Shown here one piece after another: positions 1 through 9,252 of a stretch of 64,000 bases of DNA. A program made the translations under genes and the position numbers. Origin of the DNA: Stenotrophomonas maltophilia D457 (GTDB lineage Bacteria; Pseudomonadota; Gammaproteobacteria; Xanthomonadales; Xanthomonadaceae); NCBI RefSeq assembly GCF_000284595.1, contig NC_017671.1, positions 3,815,001 to 3,879,000 on the forward strand, in the 5' to 3' direction. The notes under the pieces are model-generated. The model was not told the origin of the DNA, did not search any database, and saw only the letters and a program-made list of their open reading frames with translations. Positions within the stretch are counted from its first letter, which is position 1, and each line of letters begins with the position of its first letter.

Positions 1-322
1 GGTCCAGCACCACCAGCAGCGGTGCGCTGGCCTGGAACATCGGTTGTGCCTGCTGCCGCCAGCTCGGCCCGGCCATGGCCAGCGATGCCAGTGTCCAGCC
101 CAGCAGCAGCGCCCATGGCAGGCGCACTCGCCGCTTCGCGCCCGCGGCCAGCAGGTGGGGCAACAGGTGTGCGTCCACCGCCTGCCGCCACGCATCACTG
201 CGTCGCTGCCGGTACACCGCGAGCGCGAGGATCAGGGGCAACGCCAGCAGCGCCCACAACCACTCCGGTCGCAGGAAGTGCAATACGCTCCAATCGGGGA
301 GATTCGAAGCAAACGCGATCAT
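1..322 (-). CDS. BatB-like VWA membrane protein (partial, N-terminal part)
   Basis: Only the first 107 residues are inside the window; the gene runs off the left edge. The ATG at 322 overlaps the stop of the preceding VWA gene as ATGA. The N-terminus has a hydrophobic segment around residues 20-35 (WLWALLALPLILALAV), a second near residues 67-80, and then the start of a von Willebrand A fold (APLLVVLD) at the edge. This layout, two membrane helices followed by a VWA domain, is that of the second VWA protein (BatB type) of Bat/MoxR operons. These are membrane-associated proteins of poorly known function, linked to envelope stress or MoxR-assisted assembly. The metal-binding residues cannot be checked because the domain is truncated. 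Confidence 0.75.
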   Translation of the reverse strand, partial: MIAFASNLPDWSVLHFLRPEWLWALLALPLILALAVYRQRRSDAWRQAVDAHLLPHLLAAGAKRRVRLPWALLLGWTLASLAMAGPSWRQQAQPMFQASAPLLVVLD

Positions 323-1323
323 CGGCGACGCTCCGGCCACAGCCAGGCCAGCACGCCCAGCAGCAACGCCAGCCCCAACGGCCACGCATAGCGCTCCTCG
401 CGCGGACGCAGGCTCGGCCCCTTCGCGGCGACCGGCTCCAGGCGATCGAGCTCGGCGTAGATCCCGGCCAGCTGCGCGGTGTCACGCGCGCGGAAGAACT
501 GGCCACCGGTCATGCTGGCGATCTTCTTCAGGGTGGCCTCATCGACCGGATCCTGGTCGGTGGAAATCGGGATACCAAACAGGCGCATGCTGCCATCGCC
601 GCCGAATGCAACCGTGTGGATGCGCACGCCTTCGGCGCGCGCGACTTCCGCGGCGCGCAGCGGCTCCAGCACACCGGCGTTGCTGACACCATCGGTCAAC
701 AGGATCAGCACGCGCTGTCCCTCCGGCTGGCTGCGCAGGCGCTTCACCGCCAGGCCGATGGCATCACCGATGGCGGTCTCGCGCCCGGCCAGGCCGACCA
801 CGCTGTCGCGCAGCTGATCGCGCACGCTGGCCAGGTCTGCGGTAAGCGGCGTAAGCGTGTAGGCGCGATCACCGAAAATCAGCAGGCCGACGCGGTCGCC
901 GGCACGACGATCCAGGAAGTCGGCCAGCACGGCCTTGGCCGCGGTGAGGCGATCAACCGCCTGGGCTCCCAGCACCATGTCACCCTCGCCCATGCTGCCG
1001 GACACGTCCATCGCCAGCATCATCTGCCGGCCCTGCTGCGGCGGCGTGATGGCTTCGCCCAGCTGCTGCGGCCGTGCCAGCGCGATGCACAGCGCGCACC
1101 AGCCCAGCCATAGCAGCAGCGTGCGCAGCCACGACACGTCGACGCGGCCCCCACCGGACAGCGCTTCGAGCTCGGCGGCGGCGTAGGGCACACGCAGCGC
1201 GGCGCCCGGTTCTGCACGGCGCTTCCACCAGCGCATCAGCAACGGCAACGGCAGCGCGAGCAATGCCAGTGGCCATGCCAGCTGCAGGTCCGGCCATGGC
1301 CAATAGGTCGTCCAGAGGTTCAT
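319..1323 (-). CDS. BatA-like VWA domain membrane protein
   Basis: 334 residues, translated from the ATG at 1323, which overlaps the upstream stop as ATGA. An earlier in-frame start would read far into the neighbour and is rejected. Order of parts: hydrophobic helix near residues 15-32, a second helix (LLLWLGWCALCIALA) near residues 70-85, a VWA domain beginning MLAMDVSGSMGEGD (MIDAS DxSGS), further MIDAS-type positions (TAIGD, LLTDGVSNAG), and a C-terminal helix (WPLGLALLLGVLAWLWP). This is the BatA arrangement, with the metal-binding VWA domain facing the periplasm. It sits third in a translationally coupled chain MoxR-DUF58-DUF4381-VWA-VWA. In this family MoxR AAA+ ATPases are thought to act on VWA partners; the substrate here is unknown. 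Confidence 0.85.
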   Translation of the reverse strand: MNLWTTYWPWPDLQLAWPLALLALPLPLLMRWWKRRAEPGAALRVPYAAAELEALSGGGRVDVSWLRTLLLWLGWCALCIALARPQQLGEAITPPQQGRQMMLAMDVSGSMGEGDMVLGAQAVDRLTAAKAVLADFLDRRAGDRVGLLIFGDRAYTLTPLTADLASVRDQLRDSVVGLAGRETAIGDAIGLAVKRLRSQPEGQRVLILLTDGVSNAGVLEPLRAAEVARAEGVRIHTVAFGGDGSMRLFGIPISTDQDPVDEATLKKIASMTGGQFFRARDTAQLAGIYAELDRLEPVAAKGPSLRPREERYAWPLGLALLLGVLAWLWPERRR

Positions 1324-1769
1324 CGGCGGCGCTCCAGCAGCATCGCCAGATAGCGCTCGCGGGCCCAACTGCGCACGGCCGCCACGTCGCTGCTGTCGAC
1401 GCGTGGGCGATACGCGCCTTCGGCCAGCAGGCTGCGACGCGCATCGGGCAACGTGCCCTGCGGGTCTACACGCTGCCACCAGGCATCATCGCGCAGCGAT
1501 TCACTGCCCGGCTTTGCACGGCGTGCGGCACGGCGCAGCAATCCGGCAATGGCCGCCAGTTCGGCCGCAGCGTCGGTGGTGGCTGCCAGTTCGCTATCGA
1601 ACAGCTGCAACCAACGCTGGCGGCGACGGCGACGCCGCCACATCAGCACGGCGATCACCAACAGCACCAGCACAACCGCCGCGCCGACCATCAGGTAACC
1701 GGGGGCAGGCGGCCACCATGAAGGTGCCGGTGGCAACTGCACATCGCGCAGCGGCAGCGCGGCGCTCAC
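1320..1769 (-). CDS. DUF4381 family membrane protein
   Basis: 149 residues. The start chosen is the GTG at 1769, which overlaps the DUF58 stop as GTGA; the longer in-frame extension lies inside the DUF58 gene. A short Pro-rich N-terminus is followed by one strong membrane helix (YLMVGAAVVLVLLVIAVLM) around residues 23-42, a basic stop-transfer cluster (WRRRRRRQRW), and a cytoplasmic helical region. The size and one-helix-plus-Arg-cluster layout match DUF4381 proteins, which lie between DUF58 and VWA genes in many proteobacterial Bat operons. Biochemical function is unknown. The 4-bp overlaps on both sides imply translational coupling. Confidence 0.8.
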   Translation of the reverse strand: MSAALPLRDVQLPPAPSWWPPAPGYLMVGAAVVLVLLVIAVLMWRRRRRRQRWLQLFDSELAATTDAAAELAAIAGLLRRAARRAKPGSESLRDDAWWQRVDPQGTLPDARRSLLAEGAYRPRVDSSDVAAVRSWARERYLAMLLERRR

Positions 1770-2695
1770 GCCGGCACCTCGGTCGGTGATGGCGCCAGCC
1801 ACGCGTCGCTGGGCGCATCCGTGGACAGCACCTGCACATCGACACGGCGTGCGCCGAGCTGGCGCCGCAGTTCCTGCAGCGGTTCGACGAAGTGTGCCTG
1901 CCAATGCGCCTGCACTTCACTGCGGCGCAGGTCGAGGCCGATGCGCTGCTGTGCGGTCTGGAACTGCAGCGCCGCCGAGGGGGGATGCAGTTCCAGCGGA
2001 TCAACCAGCAGCACCAGGCTGAGATCGTGATGCTGGGCCAGCGCGCTCCAGCGCGCGGGCGGAATGCGGATGGCCTGCTGCGGATCGGCCAGCACCAGCA
2101 TGCGTGCCCCCGGGCGCAGCACGCGACCGGCATGATCCAGTGCACGCGCCAGGCCCAGATCGTCGACCGGCGGCTGTGCATACCAGCGGGTCAGCGCGTC
2201 GAGCACGCGCAGCACGCCGCGTGGCCCGCCCGCAGGGGCAATCGGCGCTTCGCGGTCACTGCCGCGCAGCGCACCCACGCGGTCGCCGCGGCGCTGCGCC
2301 GACCACGCGGCAACCGCACCGGCACGGGCGGCCTGTACCGATTTGAAGCGCACGCGCGTGCCGAAGTACAGCGCCGGCGACGTATCGGCCACGATCAGGC
2401 TGACCCGCTCGCGCTCGGCCTGGAACAATTTGGTATGGGCGCGGCCGGTGCGCGCAGTCACGCGCCAATCGATGTGGCGCGCGTCATCGCCAGCTACATA
2501 TTCGCGCGACTCGGCGTATTCCATGCCGCGGCCGCGCAGTTGGGACGGTGCCTGGCCCGCGTTGCCGGTGCGGCCACGGCGCGGCGGCGGCGGACGCTGT
2601 GCCAGCCGCCGTAGCGCGACCAGTTCGGCCAGCTGCGGGCGCAGCCCGTCACCTTCGAGCGCGGACGGTGCCTGTTCCAGGGATGGATAGGTCAT
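1766..2695 (-). CDS. DUF58 domain protein
   Basis: 309 residues. The diagnostic DUF58 stretch is present: a G-R-G-M-E-Y-x-E-x-R-E-Y segment, then GDDARHIDWRVTARTG (the D-x-R-x-I-D-W core), followed by a VWA-like fold (LIVADTSPALYFGT). Unlike many family members it has no obvious membrane helix, so it is probably cytoplasmic. It starts 8 bp after the moxR stop and overlaps the next gene by 4 bp. DUF58 proteins travel with MoxR ATPases and VWA proteins; their molecular role is not established. Confidence 0.85.
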   Translation of the reverse strand: MTYPSLEQAPSALEGDGLRPQLAELVALRRLAQRPPPPRRGRTGNAGQAPSQLRGRGMEYAESREYVAGDDARHIDWRVTARTGRAHTKLFQAERERVSLIVADTSPALYFGTRVRFKSVQAARAGAVAAWSAQRRGDRVGALRGSDREAPIAPAGGPRGVLRVLDALTRWYAQPPVDDLGLARALDHAGRVLRPGARMLVLADPQQAIRIPPARWSALAQHHDLSLVLLVDPLELHPPSAALQFQTAQQRIGLDLRRSEVQAHWQAHFVEPLQELRRQLGARRVDVQVLSTDAPSDAWLAPSPTEVPA

Positions 2696-2703
2696 GCGCA
2701 GGC

Positions 2704-3729
<1,026 letters not shown>

Positions 3730-3860
3730 GGGGGCCTTTGACCGGCGCAGGACGGCACGGGTTCCCGACATCATCGCAGGGTGCCCTGCGATTGGCATCA
3801 AGAACCGCTGAACAGCCGTCCACGCTGGGCATGGATCTGCTTCGTGCATGCCGCCAGCCC

Positions 3861-3899
3861 AAACGAAAAAGGGCCGCACGGGGCGGCCCTTCTTCGTTT
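3861..3899 (-). terminator. Rho-independent terminator after pilQ
   Basis: Perfect GC-rich stem gggccgc / gcggccc with a short loop, extended by A/T-rich outer arms (aaacgaa / ttcgttt). Read on the - strand the hairpin is followed by a TTTTT run. It lies 17 bp beyond the pilQ stop and separates pilMNOPQ from the MoxR operon. Confidence 0.85.
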
Positions 3900-3915
3900 C
3901 GCGGGAGGCGCGGGC

Positions 3916-5886
3916 TCAGTTCTGCTTGGCCACGCGCAGCACCTTCGGGGTGACGAACACGAGCAGCTCGGCCTTGTCCTTGTTGCGACCGCGCTTCTTG
4001 AACAGGTTGCCCAGGAACGGCACGTCGCCCAGGAACGGCACCTTGCTGATGCTGTTGCGATCGGTGAACTCGTAGACGCCACCGATCACCACGGTCTGCC
4101 CATCCTCGACCAGCACCGCGGTGTTGACTTCGCGTCGGTTGATCGACGGCACGGTGCCGTAGCCCTCCAGCTGGATCAGCTGGTCGACTTCGTCCTTCTT
4201 CACCTGCATGTTGAGGAACACGCGGTTGTCGTTGGTGATGGTCGGGGTGACCTTCAGCTCCAGCACCACTTCCTTGAACTGGACGTTCGGGGTCGCCACG
4301 CCGCCAGCGGTACCACCGCTGATGGTGACGTAGCCGATTTCCTTGCCCTGCTTGATCATCGCTTCGCGCTGGTTGGTGGTGACCACGCGCGGGTTGGAGA
4401 TCACCTCGCCTCGCGATTCCTGCTGCATGGCAGACAGCTCCACGTCCAGCAGGTAACCGGCATTGAGGATCGACAGCGCCAGCGAACCCGGGTTGCTGGC
4501 GGCGGCCACCGGCAGGTTCCAGTTCAGGCCACGGGTGATCGCCGAGCCGGACTTCACCGGCGGCGGACCGACCCGGCCACCGGCTTCCCAGTCACGCTCG
4601 GCCTTGGCATTGGCCAGGTCGGTCGTGACCTGCGACTCACGGGTCTTCGCATTGGCATCCAGGCTGCCGCTGAAGTACACGTTGTCACGGCTGCCGCTGA
4701 CACCGAACTTCGCACCCAGTTCGCGGGCGAAGGTATCGGTGGCGATGACGATGCGGCTTTCGATCAGCACCTGGTCGACCGGGCGGTCGATCACGTTGAT
4801 CAGCTCGCGCATGCGCGCGATCTTCTTCGGGATGTCGCTGATCATCAGCGTGTTGGTGCGCTCGTCGGCCACGATGCGGCCGCGCGAGGACAGGAAGCCA
4901 CTGTCTTCCTGCGAGGAGCTGCCCGAACCACCACCACTGCCACCACCACCGCTGCCGCCGATGCCCTTGGCCTCGGTCAGCGCCTTGAAGATCTGCGTGG
5001 CGCTGTGGTAGTTGATCTGGATGTAGTCGGTCTGCAGGTCTTCGCGGTTCTCGATGGCGATGCGCGCGTCTTCCTTTTCCTGCTCGAACTTGGCCAGTTC
5101 GGCCTGCGGCGCCACCCAGATCACGCTGCCGTCGCGACGCTTGTCCAGGCCCTTGGCGCGCAGGACGATGTCCAGCGCCTGGTCCCACGGCACATTGACC
5201 AGGCGCAGGGTCACGTTGCCCTGCACCGAGTCGGACGCCACCACGTTCAGGTTGGACTCCTCGGCGATCAACTGCAGCACGGTGCGCACCGGCACGTCCT
5301 GGAAGTTGAAGGTCACCGGCTTGCCGGTGAAGCCGCGCTGGCCGACGGCCTTGGCCGCCTGGGTGACGCTGCCGGCGGTGACCGCACCCACGGCGGCCTG
5401 GGCCTGGCGCGGGCTGATCTCGACCACGTATTCGTTGCCGCTCTGGTAGGCTAGCGACTCCACCGCGCCACCGGTGCTCAGCACCAGTTGGGTGCCGGCG
5501 CCCGACGGCTTGGCGTCGATGCGCTGTACCGGCGTGGCGAAGTCGGTGACGTTCATCGGCTTCTGCAGGTTGGCCGGCAGCCGGGCATTGCCGACGTCGA
5601 CCACCACGCTGTTGCCCTGCGTGCGCAGGTCAGGGATCGCGCCCTGCCCGTCGAACTGCACGATCAGGCGCCCGGCGCCGTCATCGCCACGCTTGAAATC
5701 GATCTTGGCCACCGACAGGCCCGCCGGCGCGGCGGCCGGTGCCACGGTGGCGCCCACCGGCTTTTCCGCCGGTGCGGCAGCCAGCGCCGGAGCGCAGGCC
5801 AGCATCAGCGCGACTCCCAGCGCGCTGACACGGTTCAAGGTAGAGCGCCGGATGGGACGCAGCCCCTTGGCTTGGTGAAAGGTCAT
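3916..5886 (-). CDS. pilQ: Type IV pilus secretin PilQ
   Basis: 656 residues with a signal peptide (basic N-terminus, then ALGVALMLACAPALA, cleavage near residue 37). An AMIN domain (KIDFKRGDDGAGRLIVQFDG...) covers about residues 60-150. An STN-type domain (VTFNFQDVPVRTVLQLIAEES) follows near residues 193-250, then an N1/KH-like secretin domain interrupted by a Gly/Ser-rich loop near residue 315, and the C-terminal secretin beta-barrel (GSAITRGLNW..., IGGVYEFTDRNSISKVPFLGDVPFLGNLF). It forms the outer-membrane channel through which type IV pili extend. It is the last gene of pilMNOPQ and is followed by a strong terminator. A single AMIN domain is visible, fewer than in some pseudomonad homologues. 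Confidence 0.96.
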   Translation of the reverse strand: MTFHQAKGLRPIRRSTLNRVSALGVALMLACAPALAAAPAEKPVGATVAPAAAPAGLSVAKIDFKRGDDGAGRLIVQFDGQGAIPDLRTQGNSVVVDVGNARLPANLQKPMNVTDFATPVQRIDAKPSGAGTQLVLSTGGAVESLAYQSGNEYVVEISPRQAQAAVGAVTAGSVTQAAKAVGQRGFTGKPVTFNFQDVPVRTVLQLIAEESNLNVVASDSVQGNVTLRLVNVPWDQALDIVLRAKGLDKRRDGSVIWVAPQAELAKFEQEKEDARIAIENREDLQTDYIQINYHSATQIFKALTEAKGIGGSGGGGSGGGSGSSSQEDSGFLSSRGRIVADERTNTLMISDIPKKIARMRELINVIDRPVDQVLIESRIVIATDTFARELGAKFGVSGSRDNVYFSGSLDANAKTRESQVTTDLANAKAERDWEAGGRVGPPPVKSGSAITRGLNWNLPVAAASNPGSLALSILNAGYLLDVELSAMQQESRGEVISNPRVVTTNQREAMIKQGKEIGYVTISGGTAGGVATPNVQFKEVVLELKVTPTITNDNRVFLNMQVKKDEVDQLIQLEGYGTVPSINRREVNTAVLVEDGQTVVIGGVYEFTDRNSISKVPFLGDVPFLGNLFKKRGRNKDKAELLVFVTPKVLRVAKQN

Positions 5887-5907
5887 CGTGCTATCCCCAG
5901 TAAACGA

Positions 5908-6441
5908 TCATTGATCTTCAAGCGAGAGCGTTGCCGGCCGTTCCAGCCAGCCACCCGCGCCATCCGGCACCAGTTCGATCAGCTCCACGCGGTCTTCGAA
6001 GACCGCCGTGACCCGCCCGTCGCTCTGCCCCAGGTAACCGCCCGGGCGAACCCGGTAGGTGACCTTGTCCGGCCCCATCACCAGCGCCACGGTACCTGCG
6101 CCGGTACCGATGGTGCCGACCATGTCCAGCGCATCCAGCGGGAAGCCTTCCAACGGCTCCTTGCGCCGGTTCGGGTCCGGTCGCAATCCGCCGTTCCCCT
6201 GCTGCGGATTGGTCCAGGCATCGGTGAACGGATCGCGCATGCCCTGCGCGGAGTATTCAAAGGTCTCGAACTGCTGCATCACCGGCAGCGGCTCCAGCGG
6301 TTGCGCCGGTCGCGCGCGCTCGCCTTCCACCCACTTCTCAAGGTTCGGTGCGTCGCCGGGCGTGCTGGTCACGCCACGGCCGCAACCAGCCAGCAGCAGC
6401 ACAGCCAGCACCATCGCACCACGTACGGTCTGCGCGCGCAT
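5908..6441 (-). CDS. pilP: Type IV pilus assembly lipoprotein PilP
   Basis: 177 residues from the ATG at 6441; a GTG one codon upstream (6444) is an equally possible start because both overlap the pilO stop. The lipobox LLLAGC near residue 20 marks a signal-peptidase-II lipoprotein. A proline-rich linker follows, then the PilP beta domain (DPFTDAWTNPQ ... LDALDMVGTIGTGAGTVALVMGPDKVTYRVRPGGYLG). In the family, inner-membrane-anchored PilP binds the PilN/PilO dimer and contacts the periplasmic part of PilQ, linking the two membrane complexes. Gene order and spacing (21 bp to pilQ) are canonical. Confidence 0.95.
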   Translation of the reverse strand: MRAQTVRGAMVLAVLLLAGCGRGVTSTPGDAPNLEKWVEGERARPAQPLEPLPVMQQFETFEYSAQGMRDPFTDAWTNPQQGNGGLRPDPNRRKEPLEGFPLDALDMVGTIGTGAGTVALVMGPDKVTYRVRPGGYLGQSDGRVTAVFEDRVELIELVPDGAGGWLERPATLSLEDQ

Positions 6442-7097
6442 CACTTCTTGCCCTCCTTGCCAGCGTCGGACGCCTGCTGCGCCTGCACCTCGGTCTCGTC
6501 CAGGTAGCGGTAGGTCTTGACCGTACCGGACAGTTCCAGTGCACCGCTGCGGACGTTGCCGCCGGTCTTTTCCTTGGGCTTGAGGTTGATGTCATGCATG
6601 GTCAGGATCACCACCCGCGGCAGCGAGGCCACGCCACTGACGAACGCGCCGAACTGGTGGTAACTGCCCACCATGCGCAGCTTGATCGGCTTCTCGGCGT
6701 AGAACTCCTTGATCTGCTCCTGCTCCGGCTCGAACAGCTCGTTGGTCAGGCCGCTGGACAGCGCGGTCTGCGAGATGTCGATGATCAGGTCGGGCATTTC
6801 GGTCTTGCTCGGCAGCTGCCGCAGCATCTGCTGCAGCACCTGCTCCATCTGCGCCAGCTGCTGCTTCAGCGGCCCCAGGTTCACCGCGCGTTCCTGCTGC
6901 TTGGTGAACTCGGTGCGCAGCTCGACTTCCTTCGATTCCAGGCCGGCCAGTTCTTCGCGCTTGCCGCTGATCAGCAGCATCCACGCCACGAACATGATGA
7001 CCAGCGCCAGCAACGAGCAGAAGACGATCTTGGCCTTCTGCGGCCAGTTGCCGATGTCGTTGAAATCCAGGTTCTTGATGTCGATCTTCTGGCTCAT
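6441..7097 (-). CDS. pilO: Type IV pilus alignment protein PilO
   Basis: 218 residues. A short cytoplasmic N-terminus precedes one membrane helix (AKIVFCSLLALVIMFVAWMLLI, residues 22-43). A periplasmic coiled coil (residues 45-100, rich in E/K/Q) and a ferredoxin-like domain follow (IKLRMVGSYHQFGAFVSGVASLPRVV). This is the PilO layout; it pairs with PilN in the inner-membrane alignment subcomplex. The start overlaps the pilN stop by 4 bp (ATGA), and the end overlaps pilP. Confidence 0.95.
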   Translation of the reverse strand: MSQKIDIKNLDFNDIGNWPQKAKIVFCSLLALVIMFVAWMLLISGKREELAGLESKEVELRTEFTKQQERAVNLGPLKQQLAQMEQVLQQMLRQLPSKTEMPDLIIDISQTALSSGLTNELFEPEQEQIKEFYAEKPIKLRMVGSYHQFGAFVSGVASLPRVVILTMHDINLKPKEKTGGNVRSGALELSGTVKTYRYLDETEVQAQQASDAGKEGKK

Positions 7098-7975
7098 GCG
7101 CGGTCCCCCTGCAGCAGCGCATTGAAGGCCTGCGGCGGCTGCGCCAGGCGGCTGCCCTCAGGCTTCGGGGCAGGTGCCGGGGCCGGCGCGGCGGCCGGAG
7201 CGGCCGGTTGGTTCGGCTTGGCCGGCGTGGCCGGTGCAGTGGCCGGTGCGGCGGGAGCTGCTGCCGGCTGGCCCGCTGCCGGGGCCGCAGGCGTCGCGGC
7301 ATCCGGACCTGCGGCCAACGGTGCCACCGGTGCCGGCGCAGCCGTCGCCACCGAGCCATCGGCGTTCAGGCCCGGCGTCGCCGACACCTCTTCGCTCTGT
7401 GCCGGCAGTTTCACCTTGACCACGAACACGTAGGGCAGCGCCTTGATGTCGGCCAGCGGGCCGGCCTTGCCGTCCTTGTCCTTCTCCGGGTCACGCGCTT
7501 CGATGATCGACAGCTCCGGGTTGGTCATCCAGCCAGAGGTCTCCAGGTTGCGCATGTAGGCCGAAACGCGGGCGTTGGACTGGGTGCGGCCTTCCAGCGT
7601 CAGTACATCCCCTTCCTGCTTCAGCGCGGTCAGCACCACGCCGTCGGGGATGGTGCGCACCAGCGCGTCGAACAGGTGGACCATCTGCGAGCGCTTGGCC
7701 TGCAGCTCCTCGATCACCTTCTTGCGCGCCAGCAGGCGTTCCTTCTGCGCGTCGAGGCGGTCGATCTCCTTGTTCTGTTCCTTGACCTTCTCGATCTCGG
7801 CTTCCAGATAAGCATTGCGGTCCATCTGGCCGCTCACCTGACGGTCGTAGTAGAACCAGATCATCAGCGACAGCAGCAGGCCACCGACGGCGGCCATGCC
7901 CAGCATTGCGTAGAACTCGCGCTGGCGTTGCTTGCGCCGCTCGGCGCGCCAGGGCAATAGATTGATGCGTGCCAT
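7094..7975 (-). CDS. pilN: Type IV pilus assembly protein PilN, with long Ala/Pro tail
   Basis: 293 residues. The N-terminus carries the conserved PilM-binding motif INLLPWR (residues 4-10), then a membrane helix (FYAMLGMAAVGGLLLSLMIWFY), a coiled coil (residues 55-95), and the PilN periplasmic fold (RTIPDGVVLTALKQEGDVLTLEGRTQSNARV). The tail after about residue 205 is a low-complexity Ala/Pro segment of some 80 residues. That tail makes it clearly longer than the usual PilN of about 180-220 residues. The start overlaps the pilM stop by 1 bp (TGATG). Confidence 0.94.
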   Translation of the reverse strand: MARINLLPWRAERRKQRQREFYAMLGMAAVGGLLLSLMIWFYYDRQVSGQMDRNAYLEAEIEKVKEQNKEIDRLDAQKERLLARKKVIEELQAKRSQMVHLFDALVRTIPDGVVLTALKQEGDVLTLEGRTQSNARVSAYMRNLETSGWMTNPELSIIEARDPEKDKDGKAGPLADIKALPYVFVVKVKLPAQSEEVSATPGLNADGSVATAAPAPVAPLAAGPDAATPAAPAAGQPAAAPAAPATAPATPAKPNQPAAPAAAPAPAPAPKPEGSRLAQPPQAFNALLQGDRA

Positions 7976-9033
7976 CAGTCAAAGCTCCTCAGCGCCAGAC
8001 CGGTCGCGATCATCAGCGCGGGGGCATCCTGGGCCAACGCATGCGCGTTCACCTTCGGCCCCAGGGTCATCTGCGCCAGCGGGTTGGCGACCACGGTCGG
8101 CACGCCCAGCTGTTCCTCGACCATCTCCGGCAGGCCACCGAGCACGGCGCAGCCGCCGGCCAGCACGATGTGATCGACGCGGTTGAATTCGCTGCCTGCG
8201 TAGAAGAACTGCAGCAGGCGGCTGATCTGCTGGACCGTGGCTTCCTTGAACGGCTCCAGCACTTCCATCTCGTAGCTTTCCGGCAGGCCGCCCTGGCGCT
8301 TGGCCAGCCCGGCTTCCTCGTAGCTCAGCCCGTAGCGGCGCATGATCTCGTCGGTCAGCTGCTTGCCACCGAACACCTGCTCGCGGCTGTAGAGGCTGCG
8401 GCCGCCGCGCAGGACATTGAGGGTGGTCATGGTGGCGCCGATATCGACCAGCGCGACCACGCCGTCGATGGATACCGGCAGCTCGCTGGCGACCAGGGCG
8501 TAGGCGTTCTCGACCGCGAAGGCCTCCACGTCCATCACCTTGGCCTGCAGGCCACCGAGTTCCAGCGCGGACTGGCGCAGCTCGACATTCTCCGAACGCG
8601 ACGCGGCCAGCAGCACCTGGACCATCTCCGGGTTGTTCGGGATCGACCCGATCACCTCGAAGTCCAGGTTCACTTCCTCGATCGGATAGGGAATGTAGTT
8701 GACCGCTTCCAGCTCGATCTGGGCTTCCATGTCGTTTTCGTCGAGATCGGCCGGCATCGGGATCACCTTGGTGATCACTGCCGACCCCGCGACGGCGGCA
8801 GCGGCCAATTTGGCCTTGCTGCCTGAACGGTTCATCGCCCGACGGATGGCCTCACCCACGGCCTCCACTTCAACGATGTTCTTCTCCACCACCGCATTGG
8901 GCGGCAGAGGTTCCACAGCGTAATGTTCCACGCGGAAACGATTGCCGCTGCGGGACAGCTGCAAAAGCTTTACCGCAGTCGAACTGATGTCGACGCCTAC
9001 GAGCGGCGACTGACTTTTTGGGATGAGCCCCAC
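7975..9033 (-). CDS. pilM: Type IV pilus assembly ATPase-like protein PilM
   Basis: 352 residues. The start is the GTG at 9033 (VGLIPKSQSPLVGVDISSTAVK), supported by an AGGGGAGA Shine-Dalgarno about 5 bp upstream; the much longer open frame above it overlaps the divergent mrcA gene and is rejected. It is an actin-like fold protein: VGVDISSTAVKLLQL (phosphate 1), VALVDIGATMTTLNVLRGG (phosphate 2), and VLAGGCAVLGGL near the C-terminus. PilM is the cytoplasmic partner that binds the PilN tail motif. It is the first gene of pilMNOPQ. Confidence 0.95.
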   Translation of the reverse strand: MGLIPKSQSPLVGVDISSTAVKLLQLSRSGNRFRVEHYAVEPLPPNAVVEKNIVEVEAVGEAIRRAMNRSGSKAKLAAAAVAGSAVITKVIPMPADLDENDMEAQIELEAVNYIPYPIEEVNLDFEVIGSIPNNPEMVQVLLAASRSENVELRQSALELGGLQAKVMDVEAFAVENAYALVASELPVSIDGVVALVDIGATMTTLNVLRGGRSLYSREQVFGGKQLTDEIMRRYGLSYEEAGLAKRQGGLPESYEMEVLEPFKEATVQQISRLLQFFYAGSEFNRVDHIVLAGGCAVLGGLPEMVEEQLGVPTVVANPLAQMTLGPKVNAHALAQDAPALMIATGLALRSFD

Positions 9034-9083
9034 GGTTTCTCCCCTGCCGACGGGCACTTGGACGCAAGACCTGCGCCCAAGCA

Positions 9084-9111
9084 TTAATAACGTATTCTTA
9101 GCAAATGGCAA
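9084..9111 (-). promoter_or_regulatory. Candidate promoter for pilMNOPQ
   Basis: On the - strand TTGCCA (plus-strand 9106-9111) and TATTAA (9084-9089) are separated by 16 bp, about 50 bp upstream of the pilM GTG. The match to a sigma-70 promoter is moderate (4/6 in each box). The divergent gap 9034-9252 must contain the control regions of both pilM and mrcA. Confidence 0.35.
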
Positions 9112-9209
9112 CGGCCCTGCTGTGAATTCCTTCACGGATTCACCATGCAGCCCCTGACTGTTCCCCTTGCGCTCCCCGGTGCCGACCCCAGCCGGCACCT
9201 TGCGTAATC

Positions 9210-9215
9210 TATACT
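9210..9215 (+). promoter_or_regulatory. Candidate -10 box for mrcA
   Basis: TATACT lies 37 bp upstream of the mrcA ATG. No convincing -35 hexamer was found at the right distance, so this is only a weak assignment. Confidence 0.3.
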
Positions 9216-9252
9216 CTGCGACCACGAAATTCGCAATCGGAATCTGAACCCG

